Source: Streptomyces sp. R44
GTDB taxonomy: Bacteria; Actinomycetota; Actinomycetes; Streptomycetales; Streptomycetaceae
Assembly (NCBI RefSeq): GCF_041053105.1
Contig: NZ_CP163444.1
Span: 6,356,501-6,420,500, forward strand
DNA: 64,000 nucleotides
Reading direction: 5' to 3'
Position numbers and translations under genes: made by a program. Of the stretch, positions 17,904 through 27,067 are shown piece after piece. Every line of letters begins with the position of its first letter. Position 1 is the stretch's first letter. The notes beneath the pieces were generated by a model, which had not been told where the DNA came from, ran no database searches, and saw only the letters and a list, made by a program, of their open reading frames with translations.

Positions 17904-18593
17904 TCAGCCGCCGGCCTGGGAGCTCGCCCAGGCGTACCGGTGCTCGGGGCGGCCCGTCTCGCCGTACCGGAGGGAGAGGCGGACCCGGCCGGTGCGTTCC
18001 AGGAGCTTGAGGTAGCGCTGTGCGGTCTGGCGGCTGACGCCGGCCCGCTCGGCGATCTCCTGCGCGGACAGGGGGCCGCCGGCCGCGAGCAGTACCTGCC
18101 GGACCAGTTCGGCCGTGGTGGGGGAGTGGCCCTTGGGCAGGTCGGGGGCGACGGTGCCCGCCGACAGGACGCCGAAGATCCGGTCCACCTCGGCCTGTTC
18201 CGCCTCTCCGCCGCTCTCCAGGGTGCGGCGGAGCGTCGCGTAGGCCTCCAGCTTGGCGCGGAGCCCGGCGAAGTTGAACGGCTTGACCAGGTACTGGAGC
18301 GCGCCGTGCCGCATCGCCGACTGCACGGTGGCCACGTCTCGGGCCGCCGTCACCATGATCACGTCGCACTGGTGGCCGCGCGCGCGGAGTTCGCGTACCG
18401 CCGCGAGCCCGTTCTCGTCGGGCAGGTAGTGGTCCAGGAGGATCAGGTCCACCGGCAGGCCGTCCAGGGCGGCGAGCGCCTCGGCGGTCGAGTGGGCGGT
18501 GGCGACGACCCGGAAGCCGGGCACCTTGGCGACGTAGGCGGCGTTGATCCGTGCCACCCGCTCGTCGTCGTCCACCACGAGTACGTCGATCAT
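17904..18593 (-). CDS. CitB/DcuR-type response regulator
   Basis: A 229-residue regulator. The receiver domain (1-120) has the acidic cluster VVDDDE, phospho-acceptor Asp54 in LILLDHYLP and Lys in YLVKPFNF. The C-terminal part holds a helix-turn-helix (LSAQEIAERAGVSRQTAQRYLKLLE), as in DcuR, CitB and DpiA. Such regulators answer to citrate, malate, fumarate or related carboxylates. The ATG at 18593 overlaps the stop of the upstream kinase by four bases (ATGA) and has GGAGGCG before it. It converges on the ActP-like gene with 110 bases between them, largely taken up by the duplicated 3' end of that gene. Confidence 0.88.
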   Translation of the reverse strand: MIDVLVVDDDERVARINAAYVAKVPGFRVVATAHSTAEALAALDGLPVDLILLDHYLPDENGLAAVRELRARGHQCDVIMVTAARDVATVQSAMRHGALQYLVKPFNFAGLRAKLEAYATLRRTLESGGEAEQAEVDRIFGVLSAGTVAPDLPKGHSPTTAELVRQVLLAAGGPLSAQEIAERAGVSRQTAQRYLKLLERTGRVRLSLRYGETGRPEHRYAWASSQAGG

Positions 18594-20284
18594 CGCGACG
18601 CCTCCTCGGAGCGCTCCGAAACCCGTTCCGGCTGGGCGGTCTCCGGTTCGGTGGAATCCGGTTCGGTCAGGGCGTCGGGGAGGACGACCGTGAACACGGC
18701 GCCGCTCTCCGGGCCGTCGCTCACCCCGGCCGTCCCGCCCCGGCGCTCGGCGAGCCGGCGCACCAGGGGGAGGCCGAGCCCGCGCTTCCCGTGGGACGGG
18801 AGCTCCTTCGTCGTCCACCCCTCGGTGAAGATCAGCTCGCGGCGCTCCTCCGGGACGCCCGGGCCGCTGTCCGAGACCCGCAGCACCACCGTACGGCCCT
18901 CGGCGCGGAAGGAGACCTCGATGCGGGCGCCGGGGGTGCCGGCGGCGGCGTCCAGGGCGTTGTCGACGAGGTTGCCGACGACGGTGACCAGTTCGCGCGG
19001 GTCGACGAGCCGGTCCGGCAGCAGGGAGTCCGGTGCGAGTCGCAGCGAGACGCCGCGCTCGGCGGCCACGGTCGCCTTTCCGACCAGGAGCGCGGCGAGG
19101 AGCGGGTCGTGGACCTTCTCCGTGACCTGCTCGGCGGTGGCCCGGTGCACGCCGACGACCTCCGTGACGAACTCCACCGCCTCCTCGTGCATCTCCAGCT
19201 CCAGGAGCCCGAGGAGGGTGTGCAGCCGGTTGGCGTGCTCGTGGTCCTGGGCGCGGAGCGCGTCGATCAGGCCACGGGTGGAGTCGAGCTCGCGGCCGAG
19301 GCGCTCCAGCTCGGTGCGGTCGCGGAGGGTCGCCACGGCGCCGCCGTCGTCCGTGGGCATCCGGTTGGCGATCAGCACCCGGTGCCCCTGGACGGTGAGC
19401 AGGTCCTCGCCGGTGACCCGGCCCGCGAGGACGTCCGCGGTGCGGCCCCCGCCGAGGACCTCGTCGAGCGGCCGGCCCGCCGCCTCGGGGCCGAGGCCGA
19501 GGAGCCGCTGCGCCTCGTCGTTCATGAGCCGCACGGAGCCGTTGCGGTCGAGGGCCACGACGCCCTCCCGGATGCCGTGCAGCATGGCCTCGCGCTCGGC
19601 GAGCAGCGCGGAGATGTCGGAGAAGGCCAGGTCATGGGTCTGCCGCTGGAGCCGCCGGGAGATCAGGTACGCGGCGAGCGCCCCGGCCGCGAGCGCGCCG
19701 CCCGCGTAGGCGAGGAGGCCGGGGATGGCGGCGAGGAGCCGGTCGCGGACGCTGTCGTACTCGATGCCGACGGAGACCGCGCCGACGATCCGGCCGTCCG
19801 CGTCCCGTAGCGGCGCCTTGCCGCGCGCCGAGCGGCCGAGGGTGCCGCTGTCGATCTCCATGACCTCGTGCCCGGCGAGGACGGCGCTCGGGTCCGTGGA
19901 GACGACCCGGCCGATCTGGGCGGGGTCGGTGTGCGACCAGCGCACCCCGCGCGTGTCCATGACCACGACGTACTCGGCGCCCGTGGACGCCCTGATCCGC
20001 TCCGCCTCCGTCTGCACCGGGCCCCGCGCGGAGGGCCGGCTGCCGGTGAGGTCCGCGGCCAGCCGGGGCGACGCGGTGGTCCCGGCGATGGCCAGGGCCC
20101 GCCGCATGGCCTGGTCGTCGAGCTGCGCGCTCAGCGGGGCGAGGAAGAGGCCGGTGGCCAGGACGGTCACACCGGTCGCGATGGCCAGCTGCATCAGCAG
20201 GACCTGCGAGAACACCCGCTGCGGCCATCCGAACCGCCGGCGGCGCGCGCGGGCGCGCGGGGGGCTGCTCTGTGCGGGGCTCAT
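18590..20284 (-). CDS. CitA/DcuS-type sensor histidine kinase
   Basis: A 564-residue kinase. After a short basic N-terminus comes a membrane segment (about 27-48), an extracytoplasmic Cache/PAS-like sensor domain (about 50-190, with GAEYVVVMDTRGVRWSHTDP typical of carboxylate sensors) and a second membrane segment (LLAYAGGALAAGALAAYLIS). Then follow a cytosolic PAS domain and a Spo0B-like dimerisation helix with the phospho-histidine (DHEHANRLHTLLGLLEL). The HATPase domain ends with GKRGLGLPLVRRLAERRGG. The ATG at 20284 has no ribosome binding site but a -10-like TACCTT on its strand seven bases upstream, suggesting a leaderless mRNA. It is co-translated with the regulator downstream. Confidence 0.88.
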   Translation of the reverse strand: MSPAQSSPPRARARRRRFGWPQRVFSQVLLMQLAIATGVTVLATGLFLAPLSAQLDDQAMRRALAIAGTTASPRLAADLTGSRPSARGPVQTEAERIRASTGAEYVVVMDTRGVRWSHTDPAQIGRVVSTDPSAVLAGHEVMEIDSGTLGRSARGKAPLRDADGRIVGAVSVGIEYDSVRDRLLAAIPGLLAYAGGALAAGALAAYLISRRLQRQTHDLAFSDISALLAEREAMLHGIREGVVALDRNGSVRLMNDEAQRLLGLGPEAAGRPLDEVLGGGRTADVLAGRVTGEDLLTVQGHRVLIANRMPTDDGGAVATLRDRTELERLGRELDSTRGLIDALRAQDHEHANRLHTLLGLLELEMHEEAVEFVTEVVGVHRATAEQVTEKVHDPLLAALLVGKATVAAERGVSLRLAPDSLLPDRLVDPRELVTVVGNLVDNALDAAAGTPGARIEVSFRAEGRTVVLRVSDSGPGVPEERRELIFTEGWTTKELPSHGKRGLGLPLVRRLAERRGGTAGVSDGPESGAVFTVVLPDALTEPDSTEPETAQPERVSERSEEASR

Positions 20285-20291
20285 GCCCGAA

Positions 20292-20297
20292 AAGGTA
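20292..20297 (-). promoter_or_regulatory. candidate -10 element for a leaderless kinase mRNA
   Basis: On the minus strand TACCTT fits the HrdB -10 pattern TAnnnT and ends seven bases before the ATG at 20284, so transcription would begin at or beside the start codon. No clear -35 is visible. Confidence 0.4.
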
Positions 20298-20373
20298 GAC
20301 GGCCGCGCGCCGTGACCGGAAATGGTGACGGAGCGGGCGCCTATTCTGGGGGTTTCCCACGCCGGGGCCCACG

Positions 20374-20409
20374 CCCGTGGGACCCGAGGAACCCGTGGGA
20401 CCCGAGGAA
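20374..20409 (+). repeat. 18-bp tandem repeat upstream of the GTPase gene
   Basis: Two perfect copies of CCCGTGGGACCCGAGGAA stand at 20374-20391 and 20392-20409, just before the GGAGG of the GTPase gene. The repeat is in frame with that gene and each copy supplies a possible GTG start. Confidence 0.85.
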
Positions 20410-20424
20410 CCGGAGGCACGTCCC

Positions 20425-21477
20425 TTGACCACGCAGCAGATCCCCGTCGTCGTCCTCGCCGGGTTTCTCGGAGCGGGGAAGACCACGCTCCTCAACCATC
20501 TGCTGCGCAGCGCCCGGGGCACCCGTATCGGAGTCATGGTCAACGATTTCGGGGACATCGGCATCGACGCGATGACCGTCGCCGGACAGGTCGGCTCCAC
20601 CGTCTCCCTCGGCAACGGCTGCCTGTGCTGCGCCGTCGACGCCGGCGAGCTCGACGAGTACCTGGAGGTGCTGACCCGGCCCGAGTCCCAGCTCGATGTG
20701 ATCGTGATCGAGGCGAGCGGGCTCGCGGAGCCGGAGGAGCTGGTGCGCATGGTGCTCGCCAGCGAGAACGAGCGGGTCGTGTACGGAGGACTGGTGCAGG
20801 TCGTCGACGCGTCCGAGTTCGCGGCCACCCGGCAGCGGCACCCCGGGACCGACCGGCACCTCGGCCTCGCCGACCTCGTCGTCGTCAACAAGGCCGACCG
20901 GGTGGCCGCGGACGAGCTGCGGAGCGTACGGGAGACGGTGGCCGGGCTCGCCGGGCGCGCCGCCGTGGTCGAGGCCTCGCACGGGCGCGTCGATCCCGAG
21001 CTGCTCTTCGACCGGGTCGTGCCGGAGGGGGAGATCGAGGGCCAGATGTCGATCGAGGACATCCTGTACGGCTCCGAGGACGAGGGTCACGCCCATCCGC
21101 ACGCGGCCTACGAGAGCCTGTCGGTGACGGCCTCGACGCCGCTGCACCCGCGCCGTCTGATGGCCTTCCTCGACTCGCGGCCCGAGGGCCTCTACCGGAT
21201 CAAGGGCTTCGTCGACCTCGGCCCCGCCGACCCGGCCAACCGCTACACCGTGCACGCCGTCGGCCGCTTCCTGCGCTTCTACCCGGAGCCCTGGCCCGCC
21301 GGCGAGGAGCGCCTCACCCAGCTCGTCCTGATCGGCTCCGGCGTCGACGCGGCCGCACTGCGCAAGGAGCTCGCCTCCTGTGAGCTGAACGGCCCGCAGG
21401 ACGCCCCCGACGAGCACAGCATGTGGGGCGTCCTGCGGTACGTACAGCGGTCCGAAGAGGACCCGGAGGCTTCCTAG
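20425..21477 (+). CDS. CobW/COG0523-family GTP-binding metallochaperone
   Basis: A 350-residue G3E-family GTPase. The P-loop is GFLGAGKT (residues 13-20), the metal-binding CxCC motif is GCLCC (66-69), and NKAD is the guanine-specificity motif. A small histidine cluster (GHAHPH) separates the GTPase from the C-terminal CobW_C domain. Members deliver zinc, cobalt or other metals to client enzymes. I see no Zur-like box upstream, so the metal is unclear. TTG 20425 was chosen because CGGAGG precedes it by eight bases and the protein then starts MTTQQIPVVVLAGF; GTG 20377 would add a repeat-encoded extension. Its stop overlaps that of convergent parC by four bases. Confidence 0.88.
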   Translation: MTTQQIPVVVLAGFLGAGKTTLLNHLLRSARGTRIGVMVNDFGDIGIDAMTVAGQVGSTVSLGNGCLCCAVDAGELDEYLEVLTRPESQLDVIVIEASGLAEPEELVRMVLASENERVVYGGLVQVVDASEFAATRQRHPGTDRHLGLADLVVVNKADRVAADELRSVRETVAGLAGRAAVVEASHGRVDPELLFDRVVPEGEIEGQMSIEDILYGSEDEGHAHPHAAYESLSVTASTPLHPRRLMAFLDSRPEGLYRIKGFVDLGPADPANRYTVHAVGRFLRFYPEPWPAGEERLTQLVLIGSGVDAAALRKELASCELNGPQDAPDEHSMWGVLRYVQRSEEDPEAS

Positions 21478-23930
21478 ACGGCCGGGCCGGCCACCACCTC
21501 GACCGGATTGGCCAGCGGGGTGCCCGAGCCGTCGCGGCGCGGGTCCGGGTCCGGGAGGTCCACCGGGAGGCCCGTCTTCTGGGCGGCGCGGGCCGGGGTG
21601 GCGCCCGCCCAGGCCAGGATCAGGACGTCCTCGCCCTTCAGGAAGCGCTGGCAGCGGACACCGCCGGTCGCCCGTCCCTTGCGCGGGTACTGGTCGAAGG
21701 GGGTCAGCTTCGCCGACGTGCCCGCCGAGGCGTCCAGCGTGCCCGTGGAGCCCGCGACGGTGAAGACGACGGCGTCCGCCGCCGGGTCCACGGCCGTGAA
21801 CGAGATCACCTCGGCGCCCGCGGTGAGCTTGATGCCCGCCATGCCGCCCGCCGGGCGGCCCTGGGGACGCACCTGCGAGGCCTGGTAGCGCAGCAGCTGG
21901 GCGTCGGAGGTGATGAAGACCAGGTCCTCCTCGCCCGTCCGCAGCTCCGTCGCGCCGACGATCCGGTCACCGTCCTTGAGGGTGATGACCTCCAGCTCGT
22001 CCTTGTTCGCCGGGTAGTCCGGCACCACGCGCTTCACCACGCCCTGGAGCGTGCCGAGCGCGAGGCCGGGCGAGGACTCCTCGAGCGTGGTCAGGCAGAC
22101 CACCGTCTCGTCCGCCTCCAGGGAGAGGAACTCCGACAGCGGCGCGCCGCCCGCCAGGTTCGGGGCGCTCGCGGTGTCCGGCAGCTGCGGAAGGTCGATC
22201 ACCGCGATCCGCAGCAGTCGGCCGGACGAGGTCACCGCGCCGACGTCACCGCGCTGGGTCGCGGCGACCGTCGAGACGATGACGTCGTGCTTGGCGCGCT
22301 TGCCGTCCACCACCGGCGGGAGGTGCTCGGTCACCGTGCGGGCCAGCAGGCCCGTCGAGGAGAGCAGCACCCGGCACGGGTCGTCCGCGACCTCCAGGGA
22401 CACGGCCGCGACGGGCGCGCCGGCCGACTCGAGGAGGACCGTCCGCCGGTCCGTGGCGAACTTCTTGGCGACCGCGGCCAGCTCCGCCGAGACCAGCTTG
22501 CGCAGCTCCGCGTCGGATTCGAGGATGCCGGTCAGCTCGTCGATCTCGCCGTTGAGCCGGTCGCGCTCGCTCTCCAGTTCAATGCGGTCGAACTTGGTGA
22601 GGCGGCGCAGCGGGGTGTCCAGGATGTACTGCGTCTGGATCTCGCTCAGCGAGAAGCGCTCCATCAGGCGCTCCTTGGCCTGCGCGGAGTTCTCGCTCTC
22701 CCGGATGAGCCGGATGACCTCGTCGATGTCGAGCAGGGCGACGAGGAGGCCCTCGACCAGGTGGAGGCGGTCGCTCTTCTTCGTGCGGCGGAACTCGGAG
22801 CGGCGCCGGACCACCTCGAAGCGGTGGTCGAGGTAGACCTCCAGGAGCTCCTTGAGGCCGAGGGTCAGCGGCTGTCCGTCGACCAGCGCCACGTTGTTGA
22901 TGCCGAAGGACTCCTCCATCGGCGTCAGCTTGTAGAGCTGCTCCAGGACCGCCTCGGGCACGAAGCCGTTCTTGATCTCGATGACCAGGCGGAGGCCGTG
23001 GCTGCGGTCGGTGAGGTCCTTGACGTCCGCGATGCCCTGGAGCTTCTTGGAGCCGACCAGGTCCTTGATCTTGGAGACGACCTTCTCGGGGCCGACGGTG
23101 AAGGGGAGCTCGGTGACGATGATGCCCTTGCGGCGGGCCGTCACGGTCTCCACGGTCGCGGTGGCGCGGATCTTGAAGGAGCCGCGGCCCGACTCGTACG
23201 CGTCCTTGATGCCGGAGAGGCCGACGATCCGGCCGCCGGTCGGCAGGTCGGGGCCGGGCACGAAGCGCATCAGCGTCTCGAGGTCGGCGTTCGGATGCCG
23301 GATCAGGTGGCGGGCGGCCGCCACGACCTCGCCGAGGTTGTGCGGGGGCATGTTGGTCGCCATGCCGACGGCGATTCCGGACGCGCCGTTGACCAGCAGG
23401 TTCGGGTAGGCGGCGGGGAGCGCCACCGGCTCCCGCTCCTGGCCGTCGTAGTTCGGCGAGAAGTCGACCGTGTCCTCGTCGATGGACTCGGTCATGAGCA
23501 GCGCGGCCGGGGCCATCCGCGATTCGGTGTATCGCATGGCGGCCGGCGGGTCGTCGTTGCCCAGGGAGCCGAAGTTGCCGTGGCCGTCGACGAGCGGGAG
23601 GCGCATGGAGAAGGGCTGCGCCATGCGGACCATCGCGTCGTAGATCGACGCGTCGCCGTGCGGGTGGAGCTTGCCCATGACCTCGCCGACGACACGGGCG
23701 CACTTGACGAAGCCGCGGTCGGGGCGGAGTCCCATCTCGCCCATCTGGTAGACGATGCGGCGCTGCACGGGCTTCATGCCGTCGCGGGCGTCGGGGAGGG
23801 CGCGCGAGTAGATCACCGAGTACGCGTACTCGAGGAAGGAGCCCTGCATCTCGTCGACAACGTCGATGTCGAGGATTCGCTCCTCGAACGCGTCGTCCGG
23901 CGGCGGTGTCTTCGTGCTGCGGCGGGCCAT
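21474..23930 (-). CDS. parC: DNA topoisomerase IV subunit A (ParC)
   Basis: An 818-residue type IIA topoisomerase cleavage subunit, partner of ParE. The N-terminal winged-helix/tower region includes DARDGMKPVQRRIVYQMGEM and the catalytic tyrosine Tyr134 in AAMRYTESRMAP. HPHGDASIYDAMVRMAQPF precedes it. The C-terminal region is a beta-pinwheel. It lacks an obvious GyrA box (QRRGGKG), which supports topoisomerase IV rather than gyrase. The start MARRSTKTPPPDD is at 23930, with GAAGGAG 12 bases before it. In S. coelicolor parC and parE are likewise several kilobases apart. Its stop codon overlaps that of the GTPase gene on the other strand (CTAG, 21474-21477). Confidence 0.94.
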   Translation of the reverse strand: MARRSTKTPPPDDAFEERILDIDVVDEMQGSFLEYAYSVIYSRALPDARDGMKPVQRRIVYQMGEMGLRPDRGFVKCARVVGEVMGKLHPHGDASIYDAMVRMAQPFSMRLPLVDGHGNFGSLGNDDPPAAMRYTESRMAPAALLMTESIDEDTVDFSPNYDGQEREPVALPAAYPNLLVNGASGIAVGMATNMPPHNLGEVVAAARHLIRHPNADLETLMRFVPGPDLPTGGRIVGLSGIKDAYESGRGSFKIRATATVETVTARRKGIIVTELPFTVGPEKVVSKIKDLVGSKKLQGIADVKDLTDRSHGLRLVIEIKNGFVPEAVLEQLYKLTPMEESFGINNVALVDGQPLTLGLKELLEVYLDHRFEVVRRRSEFRRTKKSDRLHLVEGLLVALLDIDEVIRLIRESENSAQAKERLMERFSLSEIQTQYILDTPLRRLTKFDRIELESERDRLNGEIDELTGILESDAELRKLVSAELAAVAKKFATDRRTVLLESAGAPVAAVSLEVADDPCRVLLSSTGLLARTVTEHLPPVVDGKRAKHDVIVSTVAATQRGDVGAVTSSGRLLRIAVIDLPQLPDTASAPNLAGGAPLSEFLSLEADETVVCLTTLEESSPGLALGTLQGVVKRVVPDYPANKDELEVITLKDGDRIVGATELRTGEEDLVFITSDAQLLRYQASQVRPQGRPAGGMAGIKLTAGAEVISFTAVDPAADAVVFTVAGSTGTLDASAGTSAKLTPFDQYPRKGRATGGVRCQRFLKGEDVLILAWAGATPARAAQKTGLPVDLPDPDPRRDGSGTPLANPVEVVAGPAV

Positions 23931-24111
23931 CGCGGCTGCGGCTCCTTCACCAACAAGGTTGATCTGACGCGGACCATTGTGGACCGTGCCACCGACAACG
24001 CCGACCGCGACCCGGAAGAGGGACATCACGAAGGCCCGGGAACTTCGCCAGGTGTCGGCGCGCTTGCATACAGTGGCAGGACTTTTTCACATCGCGATCG
24101 AAGGGACGTAC

Positions 24112-25464
24112 ATGCCCATGGGTCACACGGCCACGGCCGAGGCCGGCTCCGGCGGCCTGACAGCGACCGAGCACCGGTTGGCGAACGGCCTGCGCGTGGT
24201 GCTCTCCGAGGACCACCTGACCCCGGTCGCCGCGGTCTGCCTCTGGTACGACGTCGGCTCGCGTCACGAGGTCAAGGGCCGCACGGGCCTCGCCCACCTC
24301 TTCGAGCACCTGATGTTCCAGGGCTCGAAGCAGGTGCACGGGAACGGCCACTTCGAGCTGGTGCAGGGTGCCGGCGGCTCGCTCAACGGCACGACGAGCT
24401 TCGAGCGCACCAACTACTTCGAGACCATGCCCACGCACCAGCTGGAGCTCGCGCTCTGGCTGGAGGCCGACCGCATGGGCTCGCTGCTCGCCGCCCTGGA
24501 CGACGAGTCCATGGAGAACCAGCGGGACGTCGTCAAGAACGAGCGCCGCCAGCGCTACGACAACGTGCCGTACGGCACCGCCTTCGAGAAGCTGACCGCC
24601 CTCGCCTACCCGGAGGGCCACCCCTACCACCACACGCCGATCGGCTCCATGGCCGACCTGGACGCGGCGACCCTGGAGGACGCGCGGAACTTCTTCCGCA
24701 CGTACTACGCCCCGAACAACGCCGTGCTGTCCGTCGTCGGCGACATCGACCCGGTGCAGACGCTCGCCTGGGTCGAGAAGTACTTCGGCTCCATCCCCGC
24801 CCACGACGGCAAGCCCGAGCCGCGCCCCGGCGACCTGCCCGAGGTCATCGGCGAGCAGCTGCGCGAGGTCGTCGAGGAGGAGGTCCCGGCGCGCGCGCTG
24901 ATGGCCGCCTACCGGCTGCCGCACGACGGCACGCGCGCGGCGGACGCCGCCGACCTGGCCCTGACGGTCCTGGGCGGCGGGGAGTCCTCCCGCCTGCACA
25001 ACCGTCTGGTCCGCCGCGACCGTACGGCCGTCGCCGCCGGCTTCGGCCTGCTGCGGCTCGCCGGCGCGCCCTCGCTCGGCTGGCTGGACGTCAAGACCTC
25101 CGGAGGCGTCGAGGTCCCGCAGATCGAGGCGGCCGTCGACGAGGAGCTCGCCCGGTTCGCCGCCGAGGGCCCCACGCCCGAGGAGATGGAGCGCGCGCAG
25201 GCCCAGTTGGAGCGCGAGTGGCTGGACCGGCTCGGCACCGTCGCGGGCCGCGCCGACGAACTGTGCCGGTTCGCCGTGCTGTTCGGTGACCCGCAGCTCG
25301 CCCTGACCGCCGTCGACCGCGTCCTGGACATCACCGCCGAGGAGGTGCAGGCGGTCGCCGCGGCCAAGCTGCGCCCCGACAACCGCGCGGTGCTCGTCTA
25401 CGAGCCCCTGGCGACCGAGCAGACCGCCGACGGCGACGACCACGAAGAGGGAGCGGACCAGTGA
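24112..25464 (+). CDS. M16 zinc metallopeptidase, catalytic subunit
   Basis: A 450-residue M16B peptidase. The inverted zinc motif HLFEH (HxxEH, residues 62-66) and the distal glutamate Glu144 in QRDVVKNERR are both present, so this subunit should be active. The fold is two tandem M16 domains (about 20-225 and 230-440). No signal peptide is seen, so it is probably cytosolic. ATG 24112 follows AAGGGA; the frame is open upstream without family-like sequence. The GTGA overlap with the next gene, a related protein without the zinc motif, indicates a heterodimer in which one subunit cleaves and the other completes the substrate chamber. The substrate is unknown. Confidence 0.9.
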   Translation: MPMGHTATAEAGSGGLTATEHRLANGLRVVLSEDHLTPVAAVCLWYDVGSRHEVKGRTGLAHLFEHLMFQGSKQVHGNGHFELVQGAGGSLNGTTSFERTNYFETMPTHQLELALWLEADRMGSLLAALDDESMENQRDVVKNERRQRYDNVPYGTAFEKLTALAYPEGHPYHHTPIGSMADLDAATLEDARNFFRTYYAPNNAVLSVVGDIDPVQTLAWVEKYFGSIPAHDGKPEPRPGDLPEVIGEQLREVVEEEVPARALMAAYRLPHDGTRAADAADLALTVLGGGESSRLHNRLVRRDRTAVAAGFGLLRLAGAPSLGWLDVKTSGGVEVPQIEAAVDEELARFAAEGPTPEEMERAQAQLEREWLDRLGTVAGRADELCRFAVLFGDPQLALTAVDRVLDITAEEVQAVAAAKLRPDNRAVLVYEPLATEQTADGDDHEEGADQ

Positions 25465-26858
25465 CCGACGCCGCCGCGTCTTTGACGAGCATGGACTTCC
25501 ACCCGCAGCCCCAGCCGGGCACCGCGAAGCCGTGGGCCTTCCCGGCCCCGGACCGGGGGAAGCTGGACAACGGTCTGACGGTGCTCACCAGCCACCGTCC
25601 CGGCCAGCAGGTCGTCGCCGTGGAGATCTTCCTGCCGGCCCCGCTGGACGCCGAGCCCGCCGGTCTCGACGGTGTCGCGACCATCATGGCCCGCGCGCTC
25701 TCCGAGGGCACCGACGAGCACAGCGCCGAGGAGTTCGCGGCCGAGCTGGAGCGCTGCGGCGCCACGCTCGACGCGCACGCCGACCACCCGGGCGTACGGG
25801 TCTCCCTGGAGGTCCCGGTCTCCCGGCTGCCCAAGGCGCTCGGCCTGCTCTCCGAGGCCCTGATCGCCCCGGCGTTCCTCGACACCGAGGTCGAGCGGCT
25901 CGTGCGCAACCGTCTCGACGAGATCCCGCACGAGACGGCCAACCCGGCCCGCCGCGCCGCGAAGCAGCTCTCCAAGGAGCTGTTCCCGGCCGAGTCCCGG
26001 ATGTCCCGGCCGCGCCAGGGCACCGAGGAGACCGTCGCCGCGATCGACGCCGCCGCCGTCCGCGCCTTCTTCGAGGCGCATGTCCGGCCCGGCACGGCCA
26101 CCGCCGTGGTCGTCGGCGACCTGACCGGCGTCGACCTCGACAAGGTCCTCGCCGAGACGCTGGGCGCCTGGACCGGTGAGCCCGCCGAGCCGCTCCCGAT
26201 GCCGTCGATCACCGCCGACGACACCGGACGGGTCGTCATCGTGGACCGTCCCGGCGCCGTGCAGACGCAGCTGCTCATCGGCCGGATCGGCCCCGACCGG
26301 CACGACCGCGTCTGGCCGGCCCAGGTCCTCGGCACGTACTGCCTCGGCGGCACCCTGACCTCGCGTCTGGACCGGGTCCTGCGCGAGGAGAAGGGCTACA
26401 CGTACGGCGTGCGGGCCTTCGGCCAGGTGCTCCGCTCGGACGCCGAGGGGAACGGCGCCTCGATGCTCGCCATCAGCGGGTCCGTCGACACCCCCAACAC
26501 CGGCCCGGCACTCGACGACCTGTGGAAGGTGCTGCGCACGCTGGCCGCCGAGGGCCTCACCGACGCCGAGCGCGAGACGGCCGTGCAGAACCTGGTGGGC
26601 GTGGCGCCCCTCAAGTACGAGACGGCCGCCTCCGTCGCCGGGACGCTCGCCGACCAGGTGGAGCAGCACCTCCCGGACGACTTCCAGGCCCAGTTGTACG
26701 CGCGCCTGGCCGAGACCGGCACGGTCGAGGCGACGGCCGCGGTGGTCAGCGCCTTCCCGGTGGACCGGCTCGTCACCGTGCTCGTCGGCGACGCGGCGCA
26801 GATCGCGGAGCCGGTGCGCGCTCTCGGCATCGGTGAAGTGACCGTCGTGACGGGCTGA
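25461..26858 (+). CDS. M16 peptidase-like protein, non-catalytic partner
   Basis: A 465-residue M16B family protein. At the place where HxxEH belongs the sequence reads GLDGVATIMARALSEGTDEH, so the zinc ligands are missing. The C-terminal domain keeps the arginine-tyrosine pair region used for substrate binding (RLDRVLREEKGYTYGVRAFG). This is the pattern of the inactive subunit in heterodimeric bacterial M16B proteases. Its start overlaps the stop of the catalytic gene by four bases, so equal production is expected. A strong hairpin ends the two-gene operon. It was probably derived from the neighbour by gene duplication, though the two are now well diverged. Confidence 0.9.
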   Translation: MTDAAASLTSMDFHPQPQPGTAKPWAFPAPDRGKLDNGLTVLTSHRPGQQVVAVEIFLPAPLDAEPAGLDGVATIMARALSEGTDEHSAEEFAAELERCGATLDAHADHPGVRVSLEVPVSRLPKALGLLSEALIAPAFLDTEVERLVRNRLDEIPHETANPARRAAKQLSKELFPAESRMSRPRQGTEETVAAIDAAAVRAFFEAHVRPGTATAVVVGDLTGVDLDKVLAETLGAWTGEPAEPLPMPSITADDTGRVVIVDRPGAVQTQLLIGRIGPDRHDRVWPAQVLGTYCLGGTLTSRLDRVLREEKGYTYGVRAFGQVLRSDAEGNGASMLAISGSVDTPNTGPALDDLWKVLRTLAAEGLTDAERETAVQNLVGVAPLKYETAASVAGTLADQVEQHLPDDFQAQLYARLAETGTVEATAAVVSAFPVDRLVTVLVGDAAQIAEPVRALGIGEVTVVTG

Positions 26859-26880
26859 TTCCGGCTCCCGGACGACAACA

Positions 26881-26916
26881 GGAGGGCCCCGACGGCATAG
26901 TTCGTCGGGGTCCTCC
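26881..26916 (+). terminator. hairpin terminator after the M16 operon
   Basis: GGAGGGCCCCGACG (26881-26894) pairs with CGTCGGGGTCCTCC (26903-26916) with one G-T mismatch, followed by GCTTTG. It lies 22 bases after the stop. Confidence 0.85.
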
Positions 26917-26984
26917 GCTTTGTCCGTATTGCCTGCAAGGATGATCGTTTGCCCTGTGGCATGTCTTACAAAAGGCGTGTCCGG

Positions 26985-27014
26985 TTGGTGATTGAAAGAC
27001 GATCCGCATAGCGT
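26985..27014 (+). promoter_or_regulatory. candidate promoter of the riboswitch-M23 transcript
   Basis: TTGGTG (26985-26990) and TAGCGT (27009-27014) are separated by 18 bases, fitting HrdB-type promoters. A start near 27021 would place the whole riboswitch in the 5' leader. Confidence 0.55.
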
Positions 27015-27067
27015 CGGGGCGACTGTTCGTCAGTTGCACGTGCCGCACCCGCGGCATCGGACAGTCA

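Noticed and set aside
21423..25289. 1288-codon plus-strand frame across parC and the M16 gene
   Set aside because: Antisense to parC and out of frame with the M16 gene; no domain resemblance.
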